Source: Apteryx mantelli | Taxonomy: Eukaryota > Chordata > Aves > Apterygiformes > Apterygidae | Length of the DNA: 64,000 bases | Reading direction: 5' to 3' | Assembly (NCBI RefSeq): GCF_036417845.1 | Contig: NC_089985.1 | Coordinates: forward strand, 33,438,583-33,502,582 | Shown here: piece by piece, positions 42,405 to 55,322 of the stretch | Layout of the letters: each line of letters starts with the position of its first letter | Position numbering within the stretch: position 1 is the stretch's first letter | The notes under the pieces: model-generated | Seen by the model: the letters and a program-made list of their open reading frames with translations, nothing else | Databases searched by the model: none | What the model was told of the DNA's origin: nothing | Made by a program: the position numbers and the translations under genes

Positions 42405-45400
42405 GTCCACAGCAGTGATGATGGGATAAATCACCCAGTTGTTTCCACAGATCCATGACAAATTGGAGTCTCAGACATCTGTCATAGTGGCAAAGATCTA
42501 ATTTACACAAGCACAAAACTACAGCCCATGGGACTACCAGTCTGAGCACGAGTTCAAGGCCAGGGCCCGAGCGGTAATTCAGTTTCTCTCAGAAATTCCC
42601 TGTGCCCCAACCTTTCTCTGTAAATTTGCATTTGTTGATTCTAAAATTAGATTACTGTAGCAAGGCATTTTTAGTCAGGAAATTGTCTTCATCCAGGACA
42701 TCCTTCCATCATATCAATAGACAGCTTCTATATCCACATCTATATACAGCATTTGATCCCTTTTTCCTCCCCCATCCCGTTTCTGTTCACAGGTCCATTT
42801 TTCATTCTTCCTGGAATGTAGAGCATTTGGGAGTGTAGGTGGAAAGCCAAAGTCTTTCAACACCCATTAATAGAAATTTGTTTTATTAATTAGGTTTGTG
42901 GGAAGAAAAAAAAATAAAAGAGCTGATCTTGTGCTCTGAAAGCATGAATCACTGTCATGCGCATGAGAAGACATGCCCTCCGAGACACTAGAGGCTGCTT
43001 CAGACAGAATAAGTGACTGAGTTGCTTTTTTGGGAAGTCCTGAATCATCAAACATAGCAGTTTAATCCCCAGGAAATGGGAAGCATATTGGCATGATATT
43101 CACTTGTATGGAACATGAGCTCCAGAGAAGGGTGAAGCTCCAAATGTTCTGGAGATCAGCTTAGCTTGTGGAAGGATTTTAAAACTTGAAAGCTTCTCTG
43201 AAGTATCTGAACTGGAGCTGGGCAAAGTATTCCCAGCACATGATTTAGTGGATGAATTAAACTCTTTACATACTTTACAGATTATATGGGAATTTACTTT
43301 GACTTCTAATAAAAATGATTCAATGATTATGACATGAAAATGTATTCTGGCTTCTAAGTTATTTATTGTGACAAATGCTTCATGTATTCACCATTCTTAA
43401 TTTCCTAGTCCTGTCATAAGAACTTACTTTTTGGAGTACTTATTCCTACTCTTAGCATTCACTAGGAAGAACAGTTGAGATGAACAATCAACAATATACG
43501 TGCTTCTTAATCTGATCCTCAGCTATGGTTCTCCTAAAGGGACACACATGCAGTCATTTCAGACCCAAAACAGGATCATGGCAAAAGGTCACTGAACCCT
43601 TCATCCACTCCACTGTGAAGCCACCTGGCTTGGCTGAGATACCACAAGTTGTTAAAAGTGAGACTGTTTATTTTGCACTGAAGTGGACAAGAAATGGCAC
43701 AAGATCATATCACATATGTCTGTAAGGGTGACCCTTTACTTGTGGGGCTATTCAGAAAGGTTTCAAACAGTAAATTCACAAATTGCTACAATTAAATCCA
43801 CAAGGGCTCATTTGGCTATGCCACCAGTTGCATAGTGTTATTTTGGAGAGCTTCTAACCCCTTTTGGAACGTGAAGCATATCCCTATAAACACCTGATCA
43901 CTCACGAAAGATGGAAAACATATTTGTCACTCTACTCCTATGTGGAAAATTGCATTCTCAACTTTTTTAAGACACTATTCTTGATGGAATTTTGAATGAA
44001 AGGGTCAAAAAGAAAAAAAAGTCACTGACTCTCTTCCTGTTCCTTTTTTAAGAATTCATGCATATTAAAGAGCTCCCTGCATGCAAAATACTTGCAATTA
44101 CACTCATGTTGAATCAAATAGTCCTACTAACTGCAACACAATCACAGACCTCCTGGCTGAAGGTAAAGAAGTCAGCTCTGGAAGTGGAAAAGCTATCAGG
44201 CCTAACGTGTGAGGTCTCTTTGCCTGACAACATGATACTGAAGGTAAGGAAAGTCGGCACTGCACAGACAAAGTGACAGCAAACAGACCACAAACTTCCT
44301 TAGATAAACGACAGTCTTTCAAACCACACGATACCACTTGATTCCTTTGTGCCCCTTGAGCTGTTACAAAGTGCAGCTGTATTTCAGCCCAGATTGATAT
44401 CACTTGGGAAGGAGGCCATCAATCCACAGGACAAGTGCAGGCTGAATACACAAACAGAAAATTCACACAGTCTCACTGTTTCAATATAATGCTGGAAAGA
44501 GGATGGGACAATTTTTCCACAGGGTTAAATGAGTCTAACAGCATAGTCTGACTTGAATTCAGGGCCAAAGTCCTTCAAATAGGAGAGGAATTCATCTCAC
44601 AAAATCATTAGTCATCTAAAACTAGCCAGATGTCTACTGCAAGCAAGCTGGGCAGGCTCTTCCCATAACACGGGTGTCTAAGACACCCATGAACCCTCCT
44701 CTGGAAAAGCCACTCATTTTCCATTGCACCCACACAACTACATGAACATACTCTCAGTTTCCAACTGATTCTCTCATGGCTCCTCACAACCAAAGACAAG
44801 GGACTAAACCCATGATTCAACTGTTCAGTTCCTTTTCAGCAACAATCTCATGACAACCCTGCTCTAGAAGATACTGGCACTGATGGAAACCTTGCTGTTG
44901 ACCTCAGTACAGTTTGGATTAATTTTATTTCTAGTAATAACGGACCAGAATTTTAGTCTTATACTAATGATCTTAAGGTGAAAAGATCTGCATTAGAGTT
45001 GCCTGGAAGCAGGAACAAGATGAAAAATCAACTTCCCCTGTGGAAACTAAAATTTCAAAATGTGGCTATAAAATAATCAAAATAGCAATTAGCTTTGATC
45101 TTTTGAAGTTTCCAATGCTCTATAAGTTGACTATTAGCCAGTTTACAAAGTATGAGATCCAGATCTCTTAAAACTGATGGGCTGCTAAAAACCTAGAAAC
45201 CTTAGGACCGGCCTTAGGACAGTTCAGTGAGCAAACTGCCCTTGGGCAAAAAGAACCAAGCCCAGGATCCCCAGTGACCCCCTGTGCAAATTCCCAAGGA
45301 ACAGAACCACATGGAATAGGCAATAAAAGATAAAATCTGATTATAGAGAAAAGTAAATGTCCCATTGGAAAAAACATTCAAACAAAATTCCTGAGAAGTT

Positions 45401-46295
45401 CACTTCTGTATTCTTTCACCAACACCATAAATCATCCTAGTCCTTCACGGAATTTTTTGTAGCAAGTTGCTAAATTCTACTCTTTCGGATGTCATTCAGT
45501 GTTCAAAGGTGGCTTAAAGAACATGCAGACACACTGGCCCTAAGTAATGCGTTGCTCAGGAAGTGACAGGATAATTAAGTTTCCATGGCTCAGAACTCAT
45601 AAGTTTGCTTCTCTACCATGTCTTGGAGATTTTCTTTGATTTCTTTCCCCCTAATTGTTACTTTGATTGGCTCAGACCCTATGCTTTGTGGCTGAAAAAT
45701 AATTATAGATACAAAGGCAATTAAATCACAAAGGAGTATATTTTAAAGGCACATGGGAATCCCTTGCAAATGTAATGTGCATATTTTCATAACTAAATAT
45801 TTTAAGCATTAAGTAATTATATTCTCCAATGTTGGATGAGGCAGTAAATTTGCCAATGCATGCAGATGAACCCTGTTTAATCCCTATATGCCTTATACTG
45901 CAAATTATACTGTCAGAGAAAAACCCTAAATTATGGGTTTGCTTCTCTTCTGAGGGCAAGGGAGCTAGTGAAGGGAGCATGATTTCTTCAAATAAGAGAC
46001 CCACAGATTTAAAATAGGATTAGGAAGAACTGCAACATCCCAACAGGAAAATTATTCACCCACAGAAAAAAATTGCATGCATTTTTCCTTGTCTCAGAAG
46101 AGATGCAATCCAGGATAGGCTAACATTTCACCAGCTCTTCTTTTGTCTCAATTAGCTCAGTTGTTCTCAATGAAAGAGTCAGATCTCTCATAATCTTTTT
46201 ACCTTTCTCTTTTCTAAATAACATTTTACAAATTTCCCTACAATTCTAACACTCCTCCAAGTCCCGAACATTAACAGCTAAGCAGTCCAGAAAGT

Positions 46296-46616
46296 ATGAG
46301 AGTAGTGGTGCCAGGCTGGCACCAGAAAGCTAAGTCATTTGGGCATCCCAAGGAACACAGCAGCTGCTTGGTGACTCCTGAAGGTTTTGATGGCATCCAC
46401 ACGTTTCTGGGATGGAATCTGTCAAATTTTATTTTTAACAACTTGGAACTGAGGAAGAAAATTATATCATTTTTTCCAACCAACTGTGCACACCACCTCC
46501 TGAAGCACATGGATCCTGATGGAGAGGAAATGCTGCATCACTGTGTGGATTGGGTGTATTTTCATCCTATGGGGAACAAGAAAGCATTTATGGCGGAGCA
46601 AAGGAACCTCCACTAA
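46296..46616 (+). other. Unidentified 106-codon ORF
   Basis: This ATG-to-stop frame is one of the longest in the window and lies antisense to the host gene inside the 25 kb intron. It includes HPKEHSSCLVTPEGFDGIHT, FLGWNLSNFIFNNLELRKKI and HHLLKHMDPDGEEMLHHCVD. The minus strand is also open over much of the same interval, so the coding strand, if any, is uncertain. I recognise no domain, signal peptide or membrane segment. It may be a remnant of an old retrocopy or transposon, or chance. Confidence 0.2.
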
Positions 46617-49600
46617 GAGACATTGCTGATGCAGTGGAGCAAGGGTCACACCTGTAGGATGCTACGTGAAAAGGAGAAGGAGCAAACTCTTTGCTGCAGA
46701 GAGAAGGACAAAACCAGCAAAGACATATTGCTTTGACTGGGCCAGCAAGTTCAAACATAAGGAGCAAGGGTAATTAATTTCTACAGTAGAGTTCTGAGAG
46801 TTTACAATAAACTCTTATATGGACAGAAATAAAAGTCTGCCCTGCATTCTCCCATTCTGCAAGAAGGTAGCATTGAGCATAACATCTGAAAGAGCAGTCC
46901 GATGGCAATAAGCACTACCGTGTGTTTTTCTGGCCTAGAAAACTGCACAGTACGTCAAGGCTTGGCGCACAGCAGAAGGTCAGAGCTGATTCTGAGAACT
47001 CAGTAACAATAGAGTCATCACTGGACACAGGTGCTTCCTGAATTGATCTTGCAATTCGGCTGTTTCCAATTAAATCTGAAGCAGCTGTGGCCTTTATCTA
47101 CTCAAATCATCAGAATCCATCTGAGGTGAAACTTTCTCCTACCTCTTCCTCTCGCCCTATCCCAAGCACTGAGCCCTGCTTTCTGAAGAAAGAGAGGGGC
47201 AGGGACAGCCAATTGGCAGAAGTAGGGGAAAAAAAATTGCCATTTTTATCTTGGGGTAAAGTAATGAGATACTGATCCAGCCGTTCATTTTCCAGTGTGT
47301 TTGTTTGTGGACCACAAAGAGAGCCAGCAAAATAACAAGAAAATCTGAATGCTGCTGAAGGTTTCCAGGCAAAGAGATTCAGGACACTTTCCCTCAGGCT
47401 ACAAAATAAACAAATGAAGCCAATGTGAGGATAAGTTCTCAAGTGTTTATGGCATTGTTCTGCACTCTGAGTATAACAGGATTTCTTTTACAGAAAGGGA
47501 TCAAACTTTAAAGAAGCTATTTTCACTAGTATGCTAGTGGGATCTTAGAAAAAGCTTCAGATCAGCACTAGGCCACCAGGCAGATCAACAGGAGTTAGGT
47601 GATTTTGGAAATTCAGCAAACTCCTGGATTTTTGTGGATTTGTGAGCTCTCTCACAAATAGCTCCACAGCAGCTAAATGTAGTACATATGAATTTTTCCT
47701 CGAAGGATCTTTGATTCTGGAGCCATCAAAACCTTATGAGTCACCCAACAGTTCGCCAAATTCCTTCTGATGTCCAAGCACCCAGGGCTTCCCAGCAGCA
47801 CGCGGGGCACTCTGCTCTCACACTTCCCGGACAACGAAGCTGGCTGTCCTGCTAAATGACTGGCAGTTATGCCACTGGGCAGCCAGCAAGGTCCAGGGGG
47901 TTCCCAGATCAGAGCATGACTGATGGGCTGCCCTGCTCTTCTGCTTCCCTCTTGCCCAACTCACCAGACTCCCCAGGTTTCTTGATTTACTTTCCTAGAA
48001 ATCTAAAAAATTTTCTAAATTTCCAAATTTGCTCATTCACTGGCTGTTCTTTGCTCTCCAGGACACCTGGCTTTCTGGACTCTTCAGACTTCTTGCCTGG
48101 GTTCCTGCCCAGGTTTCTTAGCTAGCTGCCTGGGTAGCAAAGTACCTGGTCAGCAAAGAAACCCAGACAGCCAGAAGATGGTAAGATGGCCTAAACCTCA
48201 GGTGAGTGGAGAGCTGGGGAACTTCAATATTTTGGTGCTTCCAGTGAAAGATCTGGGATTTCCAGCCCTTCTTTTTAAAAACTAAAGGCTTCAGCCTTCT
48301 TTCCTAATTAAAATAAATTAAAATTGCTCCCTTTCCCTCAAAAAATAATCTCACTTTTTAATTGCTGGATGAAAATTCCATGTCTTGGCCACCTTCTCTA
48401 GCCTGCCTGGGTCTCACTTTACTTTTCTCTGGCATCTTAAGAAAGGAAGAGCTTGGCTCAAAGTTGTGTTTGTCACTAGATGACAGAAATCTGAGACTCT
48501 AGGCATTCTTTTCTGTCAACTTAATAAGAAGCCATTTCACAACCTGGGCTCAGCATTTTGGACACAGAAGGCCAGCAATCTTTTGGCTTTACCCAGGTGG
48601 TATGTAACTGACAGTATAAACAACTTTGATCTTTGTCCCATTTAATTCTTCTCAAATCTTTTCTGATACACAGGAACAGTACTAGTAGATTGTTTTTTTT
48701 TTCCTAAAAGGTATTCTCTTGTCCTTTCTGAAATGCAAATGGATGGCAGAGCCTAAGTGAAATGATACCAGACTACCCTATTTATGAACATACTGATACC
48801 ACTGCTTCATTATTACTGACCAATAAAGTAATAATAATCATACTATTCTAGGAGCAGAGATATTAAAGAGAAATAGTGTGTGCTCTTTTGCCAAGGCATC
48901 ATTGCTAATAAGTAGGACATAGCATGAGTGTTTTGCTAAGGTTACTTCCATCATTTTAAATGATGGAGCTTCTGACTTAACCTGAGGAAGATTATCCTGC
49001 AACTTACTGTCCAGAAATCATTGGTATTTAGCCAAAACCATTCTTAGTTTCACTATGTTATACCTCTAAGAGTTCCTACGTGCCATCTCAGGTCGTTCCT
49101 CCTGGTCCTTCTGGGAACACTCCATGCACAGTAATCCTTTTCAGAATTCCCTTGGCCAAAATACAAGCATGCAGCTGCTTCAGTTTTTCCCAGCCCTTGT
49201 ATTTTCTCCATGTGCTGTCCACCCGCACTATTCTCTAAATTAGAGTCCAGCTGAACTTCCCTGAACATCATCCAATTTTTCAATTGTCAATGCCAGAATG
49301 GAACGCAGTGGGCTTGACTCCCTTATACAACTTATTTGGAAGTAAATCAGAAACGTCTCTTTTGGGTTTAAGCAGAGAAGAGAAAGACCTGTTATATCAT
49401 GTATAGCTCCATAGGTATCAAGACAAAAACTATGTCTGTGATCCATAAAAATTTCTTCTTGGAAGTAGCTCAAAATCCATTCTGAGCTTCTACTTTTTTA
49501 TTCTAGGTATACATGTTTAGTATAGCCACTACCTCTAATGGGTTCCTCTTGGTGGCTCTTCTGTCTGTTTTCATATGTTTTTATTTCATCAATTAAAAAG

Positions 49601-52030
49601 GAAAGAGGAGAACAAAAAAAGAAGTGTAGACAAAAAGGCAGGGTTCCTTAAACTCTTCTAATAACAACAACATAACCCCAGCATCATTCAACAATTAACC
49701 AGCCACCCCTTTGGAATATGATGCCAATCTTTGTCAAAACTGTGTTTGAGTAGACTGAATAAACGGGTCCTTTGCAGCTCGCCCAGAAATCATCAAATAC
49801 AGGTTATTCCAAAATAAGAGAGAAAGCACAGTTTGCAGCAGCTTCCTCTCTTCTAGTGGGAGCCGAGACTGAGCACTTCTGATGTCTATAGCCCCAGCGG
49901 TAGGACAACAAAAACACAATCTCTGAAGTGCCTGTCTAGCGGTCTCTTTTTTTTAAAGGTAGCAAGCTGTTTCCCGGACATGTACTTAAATTGTCTGTAC
50001 TTAAACTTTCTAAAACCTTCTACTGTTTCTATGCCTTGAGTAATGCAATTTAGTGGCAATTCTGAATTTCTTCAAAATGTCATTTATTTTTCTTTCTGTA
50101 TTCTTGAAGATATTGAGTGATACCTCATCTAAGACTGACTGATCTGTATGGATCATCAGGCCATAGGAACTCTTACAGGTTCATCAGCAGAGCATCTAAT
50201 CTTTATGGGAAACAAACACATGCCTTCTCTCAACTCAGTCCAATATTAATGCACATCAGTACACCCTTTAATAAAGGTTCATATGCTCACTGTCCAGGAC
50301 AGATCCCACTGGAGTTAGGGTACTAGTCCAGAGTGAGGGGCCAACCTGCCACACATAGTGATCTGGATCTGGGTACAGAAGCTACCATCTGTAGGATAAT
50401 TCAACGGAGGACATATGCATAGTTCCAGGCAGCAATCCAAGCTCATTTGCTGTCAAGTACATCTCCCCTAGAGACTGACAATTTTAGGAATGACTGCATG
50501 AACAAGTGACACCGTTGCAAGGGTGGGGGTGTACATACACAGAGGTGCCCCATATTGCAAACAGGTCAACATTCATGGGTAGCATTGTTTCAGGTTTCCT
50601 GTTTCATGTTACCTCAGTCTATGATGATGTGTACAGACATAACCCAAGACGATGCAGAATAGAGACTACTTTTGGCCATCTCTCACATACTGTGTATTTC
50701 TCGCTTCTGAAGGACTTGAATGGCCAATAAATTAATAGTTTCGCAATTTCCAGTTGAAACATTTTTCATAGTAAGTTGATACTTTCAACTAAATGAAAAT
50801 TGCTGTGGAAAGTGTCTGTCTCCCTGAAAGGAAAGTTTGTCAGAAATCTAAGAAATGTATACCTCAGCCGTTTTGGTATTGTTTGTTGATTTTTTGCTGC
50901 TTTGTTGCATTTTTAGACACATGGGTACAAAGGCATTTTTGTTAATTTTAGCCAACATTTTCCAGCTCCAGCCAGTTATAGTGCTTACTGCTTTTCCCTG
51001 TGCCATGCTGACTTCTCTCCCTCTGCCACAGAGGTTTCTTTAACCTCATCTGGATATATACTCTTCCTTGCTTCTGATAGTTTTTTCTACCTCGTTCCCC
51101 CATTGTTATTTAAGACTGCACTTTTATTGCTCCACACACTCCAAGAAGCATTTAGGATAAACTCTCTGTCAAAGATACTTATGTACAATACAGCCTACTA
51201 CATTCTATATGAATCATTGAGGGCGTTTCACAAATAAGGTTAAATCAGCCAGATTTTCAAACTATATTAAACACAGCTCTTCCAGACATGGTCTAATAGT
51301 CCTGCAATTAATCCTCCATATTAAAACTCACCTCATATTTGGATCATGTCAAGTCTGCCCCACCAGGGACAGGAGCATGCTCACACATATGCCTAATGAG
51401 GATAGCAATCCTATGACAGAGCAATCCCAGCCAATTTTCATCTGCAGAATGCAGGGGAAAGGTTAACTTTGCACAGGCTAGATGGTTTCTCAACTAACCC
51501 TTCCTGTTTTGTTTTCTACGATACCTTTAAACCTTAGGCAAACAGAGACCTCACCTAAATGGTCAAGAAAGGTCTTTCGGGTAAAACTGAAATCCTACCT
51601 GAAGAAGAGCAGCCTGGCATGGAAAGGTGTGAAAAACAAGGTTGGTGGCACTCTACTATCCTGCAATGCAGAGGCAACTTAAATCCCCAAAGAGAAGAAA
51701 TGACCAAATAGGAGGAACTGACCAGAACAAGATGTTCTTCTAAGACAGAAAGAGTCTGTGGTGGTTCTGATCTGGTACAGTTAAGCAGCTGTGACATGGA
51801 TAACGTTCACACGTTCAAAAACAGCCAGTGAGGATCCATGTGTTTCCAAACATACTCTATGGATGCTTTACAGTGCACTTTTTATCTGGAACTTGGATGG
51901 GAAAGGGAGGTACCTCATGGCTTCACCCTCTTCCTCTGTTAACACAGTATCTTGCTTAGTCATAGAAAGAGGAAGAGAATAAAGAAAAGGAGATAAGAAG
52001 TGGCTTAATAATATGTGGGGAGCTGCTTAC

Positions 52031-52121
52031 TTTCCAATTGGTTGTCCAGGAGGGGTGTGCTCCACTTCAAATCCTGCTTGTCTCAGTACATCAATCACAG
52101 TGTTGTTACCCAGGAAGTGAC
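52031..52121 (-). CDS. TRABD2B: TIKI-family Wnt protease, internal exon (end of TraB domain, GxxH motif)
   Basis: This 91 bp exon has an acceptor ending TGTATTTTAG and a donor GGAAA|GTAAGC. It starts inside a Gly codon (G|GT) and ends two bases into a codon, so both flanking introns interrupt codons. It encodes [20 protein letters not shown] followed by [10 protein letters not shown]. This is the C-terminal hallmark of the TraB/GumN/TIKI superfamily: the end of a GxxH motif (expected GAGH, with the His as the first full codon here), a short loop, and a helix [13 protein letters not shown]. The two GxxH motifs and a conserved Glu are thought to form the metal-dependent active site; only the last His is visible here. 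NNT is a good N-glycosylation sequon, as expected for a secretory-pathway protein. The preceding exon, which should end in something like FFAFGAG, was sought up to base 64000 on this strand and not found, so the intron upstream is at least 11.9 kb. The exon is short but the match to the family is clear. Confidence 0.85.
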
Positions 52122-52934
52122 CTAAAATACAGGTAGAAAATAGCACTGTCAATTAAACTGCCTCTCACTCATTTGATTTTCCTCCTTTTGGAACAACAGG
52201 CTTGGGAGACAAGGTTACCAGAAGCTAGACTATCTCAAAAAGCAGGAAAGTCACATCATGAAATCTGTTGGAGTTCAGACTCAACTATTCACAGCTTAGC
52301 CCACTGTAGCCTTTGGCAGTGGGCAAGAGAGTAGCCAGCGTACAGCCTGATATGGGCTCCTTTCATCCCATATTCCTTTCCCTCCCCTCACGTGGTCAAG
52401 GGACTGGGTAGATAAAAGAAAGTCTAGATTAATTTTTTTTTTTAAACAGTACTTTATTGTACAGGAGTCTCCAAATTGCTAGGACTGTCTTCCACCGCAG
52501 CAAATGAACTTCTAACATGGATATTAGAATGACCCTGCAGTGGTGAAAAGAAGATTGCTAGGGCTTTGACTCATGTATTGGAACAACTTACAGCCCCAGA
52601 TGTCCACCCTGCCCGTCATCACTCACAAACATCTGCTTATGAAGTAGCTCTGAAGCTGTTCTACGTGCAGCTCAGTGCTTATCTACCTAAAACATCGGCT
52701 TACAGATGGCAGTGGTTCAGCCACTGCTTCATCAACCATTCAGCCACCTGCACAGCAAGGTCGGGAAGAGCTGGGATGGTAACCTTATCTCTCCCCAAAT
52801 GTAAAGATTTAGTCCTGTAAATCAAGGCACTTTGCTAGAAGTGTAAAGGTTGCATTCCTATTCACAGAAGTAACAAAGAGCCCAATAAGTATCGTAACAT
52901 GTATGGGCCTTGAAAGAGTTTACCTAAGGGAATC

Positions 52935-53015
52935 CTATACACTTGAGCTCTGAAGCAAATCCTACTGGAGTCAATGGGAATCCTCAAAGGTCTTTGGATA
53001 CAGACTCAGTAAGGC
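52935..53015. repeat. Possible ancient dispersed repeat with the TCAATGGGAAT phrase
   Basis: CAAATCCTACTGGAGTCAAT followed by GGGAATCCTCAAAGG resembles a short, widely dispersed reptile/bird repeat phrase ('actgaagtcaatgggaat...'). A shorter related phrase occurs at 42289-42305. The family name is unknown to me and borders are approximate. Confidence 0.3.
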
Positions 53016-53092
53016 AGTGTAATCCCTCCAGAGCTTTCAACTTATTGTCAGAGTCCCACATTGTTTTCAGGATATGTTAGAGATGATATAAA

Positions 53093-53465
53093 GTAAGAAC
53101 ACAGGAACTCCACTACTAGGTCAGATCGAGGGTCCACATAGCCCAATAACCTGTCTCCAAGTGTGGCCCACAGCGAATGTTAAATGTATATAAATACATA
53201 CACGAATGAAACTGGAAAAAGGACAAAATGATCTTCCCCCATAATGTCCTCTTAGCTCCTAGCTCTGAATGGTTGGATGATCCCCATTTACATCCAGGCC
53301 ATCATGTCTAACTGCCAGCTCTGAGTAGAACAATTCACCATGAATGTGCTTAATTCTCTGCCTCCATGTACTTTTTGCCTCTGTAACATCTTGTGGCAGA
53401 GTGTTTCACCACATGTCATGTGTAAAAATATGCTCTTTAATTTGCTTTAAACCTGCTGCTTGGAG
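53093..53465 (-). mobile_element. Decayed CR1/L3-type LINE 3' end
   Basis: Antisense CR1 blocks appear in the expected order: TAAGAACACAGGAACTCCAC, CTAGGTCAGATCGAGGGTCC, ACATAGCCCAATAACCTGTC, then AACATCTTGTGGCAGAGTGT, TTCACCACATGTCATGTGTA and GCTTTAAACCTGCTGCTTGG. This corresponds to the reptile consensus with a start like AGAACATAAGAAC, a 'ggtcagaccaaaggtcc' part and a 'cctctggcaaggagttccac' part. It is truncated and old. Confidence 0.8.
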
Positions 53466-53528
53466 AACTTGTGTCTGCGAGAAGCACAGTGTACGTGCTT
53501 GCAGGAGATGCCCGTAACTGCCTGGCTT

Positions 53529-53569
53529 CATAGCAGAACCAAATGCCACACCATAGCAGAACCAAATGC
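53529..53569. repeat. Short tandem duplication, 18-base unit, period 23
   Basis: CATAGCAGAACCAAATGC occurs exactly at 53529-53546 and again at 53552-53569. Exact identity means the duplication is more recent than the decayed CR1 just before it. Confidence 0.95.
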
Positions 53570-54150
53570 TTTTCATAGAAAAAACAAGGCCAACAGGACA
53601 TGCCTGAGACTCTCTCTATTCATATCACTATATAAGGAAGCCAGTGTAACTGTGAGCAGAATCAACTCTATGACACTTTACCTATACTGCACAAAGAAAG
53701 TCACTATGGATTTGAGGGTAATTCAGTCACCAGTTTTCCTTAAGCCTGGGTCTTTTTGCTTACATTGCCAACAAGGGCGCTAATTCATATCAGTTGTGAG
53801 AATGATGTAGTTGTATGGCTTTTACTGTAACTTGCAAGCACTGGTAAGCGCTTTTAGCCAAAAGACTTTTCTTTAAATGATTAAACGTACATTTGCAAGG
53901 CCCTAACGCGTTCCAGGATTCCTCCACTTCCTTTTAAGAAAACTCAAAATTTGATTTTCCCCTAACTTGCTTATAACAAAAGCCAAAGGAGCAGAGAGCA
54001 GTCCCAAAAATGTGTTACACACACTCAGAGATTCAAGCAACAAGACATTTGTGAGTGATTAACTGGATTTGATCATATCCTGGTTTTTAATGTAGTGGCC
54101 AAGCCAAACAAAGGCCCCGATTCTGTCATTGGCAAAGTGACATTGTGGAG

Positions 54151-54174
54151 TCAAGGTCAAAGGTGTCAAGGTCA
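54151..54174 (+). promoter_or_regulatory. Paired TCAAGGTCA motifs (orphan nuclear-receptor half sites)
   Basis: TCAAGGTCA occurs at 54151-54159 and again at 54166-54174, 15 bases apart and in the same orientation, with AAGGTG between them. TCAAGGTCA is the known extended half-site for monomeric receptors of the ERR and SF-1/LRH-1 type. The site lies in an intron 2.0 kb upstream (in transcription) of the GxxH exon. Whether anything binds is unknown. Confidence 0.3.
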
Positions 54175-55322
54175 AAGATATTTCTGTGTCCATGTTTCAA
54201 TGGTTTAGTTTCCCTTAACTGGAGTCTTAAATGCCAAGAGATTTCTTAATGGAAATGATTGTCCTGAATCCAGCAAATCTTTGACATCATGACAGTAAAA
54301 AAGAATCCAATTTTAAGTGCTTTAAACAAAGAAAAAAAGTAACTAGGCAACAGCTCTGAATTCTCATCCACAAAATGAATGGACTGTCAGCAATGTCAGC
54401 TTCTCAGCAAAGCCCTGAGAATCCCAAAACGCGATAACCTTCTGGCCTTCCCGTTCTTGCCCTCTGTGCTGAGACCATGATCAAAGCTGCTAACTTGTTG
54501 GCTTGGTGATCTTCTGCTGTGCATGAATGCAGAGGAAAACATGGACTGTCTAGCATGTTTTCCACTCCTTTTCTGGATGCACAGAGAACTTTGCTTTCTG
54601 CCTTACAGCAAACCCAAAACATCAAAACCAAAACACTTCAGAACTGGCACAGGTATATGTTAGTGACAACAATATTTATCATGCGGACACCTGCCCAACA
54701 AGAGATTTCTTGATATAGCAGTCTTTGGTTTCAAATGCAGTTCATTACTGGACTGAGATGGAGTCAAACCAGAAATGTAAATGTGATAAGATACGTGTTT
54801 TCACATGGTAAGTTATCCTGAGACGTTCAGTCCTCTGTCATGCCATTCATTTGGGAACTGCTCTCCAAGTATTTGGGACCTTGTGTTGAAATTGGACTGA
54901 AATTATGGGGGAAAGTAGGAAGTTCCTGCTGAGGTAATATCCATCTGGGCAGCACAGAGAACATTCCCAGGACCTTTTCTGAGACTATAGACTGAATTCC
55001 CATATCACAAACCTCCTTACCCTTTGCTCCAAGCTCAAAACTTATTTCTTCAATTTTGCCTTTCTTAACATGAAGGAATAGCAAAGTATCTCTTCCCATT
55101 TTTGCAAAAAGCCCCCACAACTCCGAATAAATGAAAATCTTCATTAAAAACTTGAATGCAAAACACAGATAATTTCATTTCAGGTCCACAATTCAACACG
55201 TATTAAAGTGTTTTCAATGCCCCAGTTCAACAAACGACAAAAAGAAAGAAATAACTTCAAGCTGACCTCCAAATAATTCTCTATTCCACACACGTAAAAC
55301 ACAGTCTGAAGCTTTAAAAACT

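Larger units (their letters stand above)
27007..52030 (-). other. Intron between the two upstream visible exons (about 25.0 kb)
   Basis: The intron is bounded by GTAAGC (complement of 52025-52030) and TTTTGCAG (complement of 27007-27014). It splits an Asn codon after its second base. It holds short (AT)n, (CA)n and (CAGA)n tracts, a MIR-like SINE near 39.5 kb, a fragment with the phrase AAGTCAATGGGAAT near 42.3 kb, and an unexplained 106-codon ORF at 46.3-46.6 kb. No further exon is required by the reading frame and none was recognised. Confidence 0.75.

Noticed and set aside
44672..44688. 17-base palindrome GGGTGTCTAAGACACCC
   Set aside because: A perfect 8-base stem with one central base is not rare in 64 kb, and it is too short for a miRNA hairpin or transposon terminus.
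54990..55050. Possible preceding TIKI exon (minus strand FELGAKG next to GTAAGG)
   Set aside because: The expected end is FAFGAG with the last Gly codon split after G. The residues and phase do not fit and no acceptor is found upstream.
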